NCBI GenBank assembly: GCA_964036155.1
Contig: OZ038423.1
Coordinates: 26,489,249 to 26,553,248 of the forward strand
Length of the DNA stretch: 64,000 bases
Direction: 5' to 3'
Source of the DNA: Diploscapter coronatus
Lineage: Eukaryota > Nematoda > Chromadorea > Rhabditida > Rhabditidae
How positions within the stretch are numbered: position 1 is the first letter of the stretch; each line of letters begins with the position of its first letter. The translations under genes and the position numbers were made by a program. This document shows positions 37,766-48,116 of this stretch, piece after piece. The notes under the pieces are model-generated. The model was not told the origin of the DNA, did not search any database, and worked only from the letters and a program-made list of their open reading frames with translations.

Positions 37766-40729
37766 CTGACGGCAATTTTTGTCATTCAACATCATTTTGC
37801 TCGAAAAACGATGCACAAATTTGATCCTTGAGAACCGTATAACTGGGATGGTCATGAAATTCTGAAATTTCAAGGTTAAAGTCATATCTAAAATCGAAGA
37901 TACTAGATTTCTACCACGCCGGACACGATATGATTCATACAAAGAACAATTTGGAGATATTTTCCAATATATGAAAGTCAAAATATCAAAGGAGGGATGA
38001 TGTTCTATTTCAAGATGTACAAACTAAAGCATAAAATCTAAATTGATGAAACTTACCAAAACCGAGTCAAAGCGCTAAAGACATCTTAGACCTTTATATC
38101 TAGATCAGTTCTAGGACCGCCTCAAGAAAAGAAGTCAAGTCTTGGCTCCTACGAGTTAAGTACCGAAGTGACTCATCCTTCTGTACTCTCTAAAATCGAC
38201 TAAACAGTCAGGAAAAAGCAAGCACATCGTGGGAAAATAGCTAACAATAGGAAGCTTAATTTTACACGAGTAAAGATTGAAAATTAGAGAAGTAAAACAT
38301 TGCGAAATCTTCATTTCAAAACGCTTACAGTCCATGGTTAAGACAAAATCTCTTGAAGATCTTGGGATGGGCAAATGCCCATGAGTTAAAGCGTTCGAAA
38401 GATAAGTATCTACCCGAGAACGAAGCGAATAACTGTTGATGCGCACCGAAGTGAAGTCCGTAGTGCTGTTAATTTTTGCGAACGAGCAAAGCATCGAGTT
38501 GGCTTGAGCAAACACGGTTAGCGCCACTGCGCGATTGTTTGGATGCGGAAAAAACGAAAGATGCGCGACAAGCTCGGGGAGCAACTCAGGAAGCTAACAG
38601 AGCAAGAAGAGTGGCGCCACCGACGTCGGCGCCAAGACAATGAAAGTCGAGCCTTGCGAAATTCATATTTACTATGGCATTGTTTCAAAGAATATGGCGA
38701 AATTTAAACCTTCAACTTTCGAGAAGCTATTTTTAGCTTTAATGATATCAAGAGTACATCGTGATTCAGTGAGACGAGATGATGGAATCTGATGAGTTTG
38801 ATAATGAGGAAATGATGTCTCTGAAGTCAGCAGAACCATGAAACTAATAACTCAAAATATTCTTTCGTGTGAGTTTGAAAAGGCATTCAGACATCGTGAA
38901 AGCTGAATTCATGACTGCAAATAGTGATGTGAATTTCAGAGCCATTAGTTTGGATTGAGTGTATTCTTCTCAAATACCTATTTGGGATTATAGGAAAAGC
39001 GTTGAAATCTTATAATTTGCTAGACAATTGATATTTACCTATGATGTAGGTAAATTTAAAAGAACAGCCCCAATTCCTTATTGAATCTCTCTATCGAATG
39101 CGAATGAAATAAACAATGCCCATTTTCGGGTTACGGTTGGAAGGCTATGTCTTCGAAGGAGCGCGCGTCTTAGATCATTGCAAAAATCGAACGATAGACC
39201 ACCAAATCGACGCCATAAACTTGGATGAACGATTTAGATGGAGTACCAAAATGGTACCTGAAATGTTATTGAGTGAATGGTACTAAATTATCTCACAAAA
39301 TGAGAACACCAAAATAGAAGTTTTTATGAGTCAAGCAATTGAGAGTTAAGCTTTGATAGCCACAAAACTAGTACCAAAAATCGTATCAGCTAGTACCAAA
39401 CGGTTCTGACTACCAAAATGAGAATTTTTGTGCAATTTCACCCGCATATTTGCTTACCTCATCCTTGCAGCGGCGTGACGACCTTAGTCTAACCTTTCCA
39501 GTCTTGCTTGCATATGGATGTTCTTTTGATGTAACCGACACTTATCATATCATTTCATATATAGTTTGTAATAAATTAAAGTATAAATAATTCTAGCATC
39601 TATTATATTTCATGACATCAACATTGACATATTCACTTTCGTGCTTTGGCATATTTCGGCTCTCCTTTCAATATATACAAAACCAGCATAACAAATTATT
39701 CCAAGAATTTCGCATAGTAAAATTGATATATCAAACAATCTACATGACATATCTTTAACCATAGAATAAAAGATGCGATACTTTAATTGGGAAAGACATT
39801 TAGCCTCATTTATGGGTTGGCTCATCCATCTTTGGAGGTATTCAGAAAATTTTGATCCTGTCAGTTTGGCGTATTTGGATATATACACAGGGCCTCCCAC
39901 CAAATACTCGATTTCGAAGAAAACTACGCAGAATTACAATTTCGTAGTAATTTTAAACTATTATATATCATTTTTCATTTCTATTTAATAATTTAATAAC
40001 CCCGATTGTTAGTCTCATTAAAATTTGTCGAAATCTCAATTTCTCTTTAATAAACTACACACTTTCTGCGCGATAGGACGCTACGAATTATCGCGGAAAA
40101 TTTGCAATAATTGGCTCTTTCGCACATAATTTATCGCGTCTTTCATCGCATAGTTTCTTCCTTCTTCAAAATAAACAAATACAGAAAAATGAAAATAATT
40201 TAAGATTTTTAAATTGAGCCATAAATTTTATCGTCGCGCCTCAATTTGGGGGGTTATCTCATCAAGTTTCGAGTCTGCTATACGGGAATTGGTGCCGAAT
40301 GTTAACAAAACCGGAAGAATAAAACATGAGCCGTTGAAATTTATGCTCCGAGCTTCATGCATATTCTCCGAATCAGACAATCTCGCCGATAGGGCGGAGG
40401 TCAGATTTATTTAATTCCATGCTTCGTCAAATTCAGTGATTTTCTTCAAGCTTTTGTTTGTTTCCATATACCAGAATTCTTTATCACTTTGTGAATTATA
40501 CCAAAAGTTCACGTAATTTTTGTTCGTGAAATCTGTTGTCATTTTTCCTTCACGGTCCATGTTTAAAGGAGTCCGTTTTATTCATTGGTCACTTGGATGA
40601 TATCTATTCCATTCGATGATCTTGAAATGTTTCAAGTATTATCATGTATTCTATTGATTCAGTTAAATTTGATTATATATACATATTGATATACTTAAAT
40701 AAATTAAAAATATATAGTTAACTTAGGAT
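37766..40729. other. Gene-poor interval upstream of the EGF-type and neuropeptide-type genes
   Basis: Contains the promoters of the two divergent flanking genes. A 142-codon minus frame (38156-38584) and a 97-codon minus frame (39610-39903) are open but show no recognised domain, and no splice partners were found. Near 39240-39420 short TACCAAAA motifs recur, including palindrome-like GTACCAAAATGGTAC. Confidence 0.5.
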
Positions 40730-41440
40730 ATGTCCCTGCCCTTCTTCAGTGTCGGTACACGTTCCTCATGGGGTCTCTTTGTCGCATCATTCCTATTGGT
40801 GCTGATTTCTTATTCCATGGCTCAGTCAGATTCAGATTACGATATGTCACGATCTCTTAGGGTATGTGTTTTAATATATTTATATTCTAAGGGTATTTAA
40901 ATTTTAAAAGTAGTACGACATAAGCGAAAGAAATGCAAGTATTTATAAACACATGCACATTCTAGTTGACTTTTCTATACTATTTCTACTATCTATTATC
41001 TATATTAAATATATTTAAATTCAGAGTTTCCCATACTCAGTGTCCTACTACCGAATATTGGGTCATAATAGGCTAGTTCCGTATTATGGGCCTGATGATG
41101 AGGTATTTTGTTTAATTTAAGTATTTTTTGTTTCATTTTATTTTAGTTAGCCGCTATCATCGATTCTTTGAATTTGGATGAAAGGAAAGAAGGCAAGCAG
41201 GGTAAACTTGAAGAAGAAAATCCGGGAAGAGTTCGGAGGAGCGGAAATTTGAAACGTAAGATATGTTAAAAATATTTTATCGTCTTTTTATTATTTATTA
41301 ATATAACTTTCAGGGCGCAGTTTTTTATTTAAAAAATTGCTATTTTGCAGATATATTGCCCTTTTAATATTTTACTTGATAAGCTCTATTTTTCAGGATA
41401 CGCATGCCGCTTCAAATTCTGCCGTATATTTGATGCGTAA
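40730..41440 (+). CDS. Neuropeptide-type precursor with C-terminal cyclic peptide
   Basis: Four exons in phase: 40730-40861, 41025-41102, 41147-41255, 41397-41440 (120 aa). The start follows ACTTAGGAT, so trans-splicing close to the ATG is likely. The N-terminus has a hydrophobic core WGLFVASFLLVLISYSMA (signal peptide), then an acidic and Tyr-rich spacer (VSYYRILGHNRLVPYYG), a charged region, and two processing sites: RVRR and KR. The last exon encodes YACRFKFCRIFDA directly before the stop, with no amidation Gly. Furin or prohormone convertase cleavage after KR would release a 13-residue peptide closed by a CxxxxC disulfide. The ring resembles urotensin-II or allatostatin-C style cyclic peptides in size only; I do not recognise the family. 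Secretory signalling peptide is the best reading. Confidence 0.75.
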
Positions 41441-42887
41441 CCAGCCTAATTTCCTGTTATTCGCGTATTAACTTGCGAAATGCCGTCAGAATTTATTTTT
41501 GACGTCATCCATCAGTTGCCTGCAAAATTCATCTCCTCTGCAGTAAAGCCGACAAATACTAATGTACTTTTAAAACTATGTTTATATTTGTATTTATTAG
41601 ACGTTTAACCAATTTGCTTTTATAAACATTTTACTTTTTGACACAATTATAAACGGTTATTGTTACGAAGATTTATATTCAAAAGTGCAAGTGAATTAAG
41701 ATAAAGTTCAGCGCTATAAATTGATACATTTAACAGCCGAATATAAACCCTGAAAGCAATATCATAAAACATAAAGCTCGTATTCCTGAAAATGACATGA
41801 GTTATATAAATATGTATAGGGACCGCAAGTGGCTTTGTAAAATTTATAGCTTCCGATAGTTACAGCCAAAATGGACCAATTACGATGTAACTAAAGCATC
41901 CGAGAAGAAAAAATAAGATCATTTTTGATCGAAGAAGCTCCACCAAAAGTAATCAAAATAAGCCCGTTTTCAATTCACAAAATCGTCATGACTCACGAGC
42001 ACGAGTGAGCACGCAAATTTCTCACTAGTTTTTGCTACATAGCCGTTTCATTGGATGACTCATCAAATTAGACCATGCCTTTTTACGCCTAGCCACTTTG
42101 AAGCATACTTGCTTCCTATTTTCTGAGTTTCCAATAACCACTTTTTAACAAAAGCGAATAATGCAAGGTGGCGGAGTTTGCGATCCCCAAATATATATTT
42201 TGACACCATTCCTACGAAAACATAGCTGCGTACCAGTGAAGAAAAATATTCGTATAAGCCAACATTTGAAACTAAAATCTTCCAGAAGATCGAAATGCCG
42301 ACAATTTCAAGTATCAGCTAAGTGCCTTCAAGCTGCAGCATTTCAAATTTGGTTAATGTTTAAGTGCTCTAGTTAGAGTGTCTATGTTTGAGCACGTCGG
42401 CACGTTAGACACGCAGAGTGGCTCGTATGTTTTGTCGTTAGCCTTCGAAAGAAGAATGCTTCAAGGATTCGGCGCTAAGTGAGCCTAATTAGGTTGGCTG
42501 CTAAAATGCAGCACGGATCTGACACGTCTCAGGCAGCAATACTCCGAGAGGTACGTGGGCTTTCCAGTAGCACTCTTTAATTCACACCGAGCGGCCCTCC
42601 GTAATGAATTAGAGAAATGGCCCCGTCTGAACACGCACCAAGCCAAGCAATCCCCGACCGACAATTTGCACATTTTTCGCAGTTGCGTTTCACGGGGCGT
42701 TCAGCGTTTAATTCGTCTAATGAACTTAGCGGATAATTACTCGATTTAATTAGGAGTCATTAAAACCCTAGTTCCTTCTTAACTTTTACTCTAATCGGTC
42801 AGAGGTGTTTGTTTCAATTTGTGCATCGTGTTTAATCAAACTTCAGTAACTCTTTGGAAATTATTATAAGATTTAGATCTCTAAATA

Positions 42888-43371
42888 CAAGGTGTTCACT
42901 TATAATTTTAGTATATTTTTGAATAACTTTTGATAATTGCTTTCAAAAACGGTCAACAGATATCATTTCTCGGAAGTGGGAGAAGTGAAATGTATGGTTT
43001 CATCCACTTCCTAGTTACAGTATGCCCTGGGTATACCGATGGTGGACCTTTCTCCGGACATAGCCGCAGAAAAATCAAAATTTATTTTTCGGGAAAAATT
43101 TGGCATGAAAAATATGCAAAATTTTATGGTGATTCCCAATCTGAAACCCGTTTTCAATTTGCATTGAATCGAAGCGAGTTGTGGTCGAAAAACCGCAGGC
43201 TCAATGTTAAGGAAAAACTTAGAAATTTGACCCCACCATCGGTTGCCTAGAGCATACATTTTCACATTCCTTCCACTTCCAAGAATGATACCCGTTGAAC
43301 GTTTTTGAAGATAATTGTTAGGAAAAAAGTTATTCAAAAAATAAGTACTAAAATTATCAATGAATACTCTG
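42888..43371. mobile_element. Mariner-like MITE with long terminal inverted repeats and TA target sites
   Basis: The left end CAAGGTGTTCACTTATAATT and right end (reverse complement) CAGAGTATTCATTGATAATT pair over roughly 120 bp, sharing AATTTTAGTA, GAATAACTTTT and a later TCAAAAACG-TCAAC segment. The element is flanked by TA on both sides (42886-42887 and 43372-43373), the Tc1/mariner target. Length 484 bp with no transposase frame, so it would move only in trans. Arms have diverged by several substitutions and small indels, indicating age. Confidence 0.75.
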
Positions 43372-43821
43372 TATATTAAATATATTAATTTAAAGTAGTA
43401 TATTATTTAATTTCTAATTTCTGATGTCTAACTTTTTTCAGTCTTTTGCAACAATTACTGTCCTGCGTCAGGTACACTCGGCGGATTGCATTAGTCAGTA
43501 ATAGGATACGCAATAATGCGCCGATATTTTCACTAAATCCTAACAAACCCTGTAGCTAATTTTTGCTAATCGCGTGCTTTGAGACAAGTTGCAGAGGTTT
43601 ACGGATTGCATCATTAAATCATTTCGCATTCCAGGCATCAAAATTAGGATTGAAAAACTTCGCCTGAAACTATAGTCTATGTTGCGACCAGCAACTTAAT
43701 AATTGCTTGATATTTTATAGTTCTACACTTTTACTTAAAATAATAGCCGATCACGTCATCTATTATTTCTGGAAGAACGATTAGAAATTTCCAGACACCG
43801 ACTGCTATCGATTTTCACTAT

Positions 43822-44042
43822 TGTCAGTCCAAAATTGTTATCATATTATCAAGGGTTCTTCGCCTATAAGCGTTTTGTAGGTGCCTGGGTTATCCAATTC
43901 AATTACTCCTTTCCTGTGTTTGGGGGTATAAAAGGACGACACTACGAGGGACAAAGCGAAGTTGTAACACCTAAGTGTATACGAATTGTTCTATCATATT
44001 TACCCCAAATAAAGTATTCAAATCTACCACTCGGACACGACA
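43822..44042 (+). mobile_element. Possible solo LTR
   Basis: The segment starts TGTCAGTCC and ends GACACGACA, with a TATAAAAGG at about 43927 and AATAAA at about 44008, the promoter and poly(A) spacing of a retroelement LTR. No matching second LTR, primer-binding site or target duplication was found. It could equally be a short noncoding transcription unit. Confidence 0.25.
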
Positions 44043-44584
44043 GTCTAAGATTCTAGGAGTCAAAAATGTTGGTAAAATGATAATGATTTATGGTGGTCAT
44101 AGAATTGATATTTCACAACTATAAGATAGAATTACGTACTTTATTTTTTTCCTAGCATTCTTCCCTATGTGGAGGGGTCTGCTAAGAATTACTTACTTTA
44201 TCATATTTTTAAATCAGTAGGCTCACTTTTACGCTTGAAAGTCTACAAACTTGCAAAGCCGCGTCGAAAATATGCATCTAAAATTAGCAAGTAAAAAGCA
44301 TCCATCATCATGTGAGACGGCATAATATTGAATCACGCAATTATAAAATTGTAATACTAGGAAATAACAGCAACCATTTCTGAAATGTTGAGTGAAAAAT
44401 CTGTTTTCGAAACCCACAAATGTAAAAGTATCATTTCAATGTTTATCATGACACAAGTTTAGCTTTTATCATACCTGACCTATTCCTTTCAAATAATCTT
44501 AAATTTTTCAGTTGAATACAATGTTTTTTTTTCCATAAGGCTCAAGAAAAAATTCAACCCATTTCCTAGGCTATTCGGAAACCG

Positions 44585-44697
44585 CACGACATCAAGACCT
44601 CAAGACATGCGAAATAGTGTGTGGTTAGTGTAGGGTATTGGCTGATAGGATTCCTTTTCCCACACTATTTCGCACGTCGTGAGGTTTTGAATGTCGT
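44585..44697. ncRNA. 113-nt imperfect hairpin, miRNA-precursor-like or foldback element
   Basis: Arms 44585-44623 and 44660-44697 pair over about 39 nt with roughly 34 matches and one bulge. The core GCGAAATAGTGTG pairs perfectly. The loop of about 36 nt is unstructured by eye. Size and few mismatches resemble a pre-miRNA or a siRNA-generating foldback. Strand and expression are unknown. Confidence 0.4.
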
Positions 44698-45214
44698 ACA
44701 AAATGTTTCAGGAAATTTCCGGTAAATACAAATATTTACTAGTCTTCCGCTAATTATCGCATCGTCTAGAATTTCATCGAACAAATTTTTGATTCATTCC
44801 GCAATTTTCCGGGTCTCGTTTGGCTAGTTCACCGAAAAATTGCGGCTGTCTATCGAGGGTTTTGCAAATTGGCTAAATTATTAGTTTCGGCCTTCTGTAA
44901 ATCTAAGTTTCAAAGGTACTTACTTATCCGAGACATATTCAGGCTTGTGCTCTATAACTCATGTATCTCCAATATCCTCATATCTTAAATATATCCTCAA
45001 TATTACTATATCTTCAATCTTCAATATCTCCATTTCGCTAAAACTGCTTTACATCACATATATATACTGCTATAGTAATCCGTAGATAGTAATTTCCGTT
45101 GCGTGTGTGCAGAATTTTCATGAACTCGGCAATTTTAGACCTGCAAAAATCGAAAAAGGCCGAGGTTTTGACAGAGTAAACAAGTCTGAAACAAACCCCG
45201 CAACAACAGCAACC

Positions 45215-45393
45215 ATGCCGTTTTTAGACAAGTAAGTAATGGCATGATATCGGCTTAAGAATCATACCGGATTTTTATTCAAGTTTAAAAATATTTTAAC
45301 TTTTGCTCTGAATCTTTTAGATTCCACGATATCGGGAATTTAACCAGACAGCCATCCCTATCCATCAAATTAGAAATTAGCAGAACTCGTTAA
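45215..45393 (+). CDS. Possible two-exon micro-ORF
   Basis: ATG at 45215 opens MPFLDK and runs into a consensus donor (AA then GTAAGT at 45232). An acceptor TTTTAG before 45321 joins in phase to give 29 aa ending LEISRTR, stop 45391-45393. The strong donor and CAACC start context are the only evidence. It may be the first exon of a longer gene whose other exons I cannot find. Confidence 0.25.
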
Positions 45394-48116
45394 TTTTTCC
45401 CTTTTTTGCACACATATTTTTCCTTCCATGTCACGTGTAACGTCATGTCACTATGTGTTAATAGATGAACATCCGATGAATAGAGACAAGTCAGATAATG
45501 CAGACAGCCATTCTCGTTCATTTATCAATAGGGCGCATTGACCATTAAAAAGGGCACATATCATCAATACTCTTAGGAATTTGAACATAATATCTAAAAC
45601 TATTTTAGGGCTTAAATTGTCTTTTTCCAATAGTTAGGATTGTAGTTTAGCTAACAATAAGCTTATATTATAAACTAATAAAAAATCTTAGACTTCTGTT
45701 TTCAAATTTATAGTTCTTGACAAAGTAATTAGTTGGGATTTTAATTAGAAATCGAAAATGTTAAGGCTGATTAAAAACGGCTTCCGTCATTTAAGACAGA
45801 TGAATTGTTTCATTGTCTGAAAAGGCAGAGTTCTCTTCTTTAGTTGTTTTTGGTCTCAAAATTTCCAAGGCGGAACCTTTTCTTTTCATCGAAATTTAAG
45901 CTTTTCACGTATTTTATCGATCTCAGCCCACGTTTGCTTCGACTTTTTCGGAATATTTAAGTTTTCACCCTTTCTAATGCTATATTTACAATTTTCAACA
46001 AAATCTTATCTCTTTTTTTTTTTCTTTCTAAATTACATGCCTAGAACTTATTTTAAAGGGTCTAATCTTCAAATAGCGCTGAAACTATGAATTATCACGG
46101 AATCTCTCCTTTCTGAGCCGTTTGTGCGCAGTTATTTCTGCCTGCTCATCCGAGGTTTAATCTATTTCCTGTCATTCGGCCTAGAAAGGCACATTTTTCT
46201 ATACGCGCTACGGGTTCCCTCCCTAGGTTGTTTTGTGTCTCGCTACGAGCTCCCTCCCGTAGGGTCGACCTATTTTTCTCCCCTTGGCTTTGCCCGTCCT
46301 TTCCTTTTACCTCTGAGCAGAGCTTTTGTTAAGCTGCTTCTGTTTCTGCAAGTTAAAGTTGGCGGGCCGTCTCTCTCATCTTAAACAACACCTAAAATAT
46401 CCGTTTGCTAATTCTGACGGCGCGAAATAACTTCTTCCTTCGATTTTTGCTGGAGAAAATTGTTTTTCAATTTTTCTTCGCGTAAGCTTTTGTATCTTTA
46501 AAACGCTACAATTTTCAATAGCACGCCTGGTTTTTCATAATGTCTTGAATGCTGAAAAAAGTATCTCCAAACTTCTATCGATTAGGGTTTTTTCAAAGCT
46601 TCTTATCTCATAAAATAGGCATCTTATCAGATATCCAGATTTCTGAATTTTTTATCTCTCGAGTTCCCCCAATTTGTGGTTTTCAGAAATCTGTTTATTA
46701 TTCATCATTTTCTTTGGAGATATCTAGATAAATTTTCTAAGTTCTATTTTTACAACCTTGTAAATTCATCCTTTACCGGGTTGTATTAGGTTTATTCATT
46801 TTTCCTCGTCTCATTAGTTTTTTTCCTGCCTTAAACTTTCATAGGCGATGCGTCCTGCTTAATTGCCTTCATTATTGTATTTCCTATGTATTTACACAAG
46901 GATTGTCAGGGCCCTTATCTGAGAGGAGATATTTGAAATCTCAGTATCTTACCAAAGGTAACTATTGGATTTAGACCTTTGAAAGGGAGATATTGGTTTT
47001 AGGTAAAATTATTCAAAGTGTGGATTTAGAGCTTCGGGGTCTATGATTTTTAAGCTAAAGTTTCGATATTTAAATACCTAAAATTGTGTCATTTAAAAAT
47101 GACACTCGAAATTTCGAAATACAAAGACTAGGATAGGACTAACTAAGTAGCTTGCTCTCAGTATTTTACACACTATTTCGTCTCGGAATGTTTTTTTTCG
47201 AGTTACCCTAAAATTGTCAAAACCCTTTAGAATTTAACGTGTTTGATGCCCAAAATGCTCGTGATTCATTTTTCTTCATTTAGCAACTCAGAAGCTAATA
47301 CCTGACAAATTGCTCACTTATCAAAAATCTTCGCGATCCTTAAATAAAACATCATGTTTTGAATGAGTTCGCTCTTTTTGCCGGAAATTTTCTGAGTTTA
47401 TTTTGATAAAGATCCATTTCATCCGTTCCAAAAATCTCACCACGACTATTCTGGCAATTTATCAAATCTTACGACTTATTGTTCAATCTCCAGACTGAAT
47501 AATCCCGAATTCGAATTCTCGAAATTCCTTATTGTTTCAATTTTGAAACCATTTTGATAAGTCCGATAATCCGGCTATTCAAATTTCATAGGTTAGCAAG
47601 AAATATAAAATGAAAGATCTATCCTGTATTTCCCGTCGAAATTTCCGCTCCCCCAATTTTTCTCGTTTATTATTCGTCTCTAACTTTCGCCAATCTCACT
47701 TAACGATGCTAAATACGCAAAAAAAAAGAAGTTGAAACCTTTGCCAAGTGATTTGAGAATACTCAACACATTATCACTATACAAAAGTTACTTGTCACTG
47801 CATCTCGGTTTTAGCTAGATATCTCTGGAAAAGAAACGTGAGAGAGTGGAAATAGAGGAATAAGAAACGAGAAGATTGAAGGGAAATATCCTGTATCTTT
47901 GTTGACTTATTTGAAATTATTGCATTATTTAAATTTATTTATTAGTTAACGCTTTTGAATAGTGTCCTGATTTCGTTGACTGATAGATGGTTTTAAGCGG
48001 TTTCTTTGACACTAAATTTCTAGAATTTTTATTCGTATTTGATAGTTATTATTTAATAGGCTTAAATTGCTAAACTGATAAGTCAATTTATTCAACAATT
48101 GACAGAATATTTTAGG

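Larger units (their letters stand above)
41441..48116. other. Long gene-poor interval rich in repeats
   Basis: About 6.7 kb. Supported contents are a mariner-like MITE (42888-43371), a 113-nt hairpin (44585-44697) and a possible solo LTR (43822-44042). A two-exon micro-ORF at 45215-45393 is weakly supported. The 46124-46384 frame has imperfectly repeated CTCCCTCCC-like codons but no known domain. Confidence 0.55.

Noticed and set aside
38156..38584. 142-codon minus frame
   Set aside because: No recognised domain, composition is mixed, and no neighbouring exons; kept only as a note.
39610..39903. 97-codon minus frame
   Set aside because: Part looks protein-like but no family is recognised and no splice continuation was found.
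42930..43337. Opposed open frames of 106 and 108 codons
   Set aside because: They lie inside the inverted-repeat MITE, which explains their mirrored openness.
46124..46384. 86-codon plus frame with repeated CTCCCTCCC-like segments
   Set aside because: Low complexity, no start context or conserved motif.
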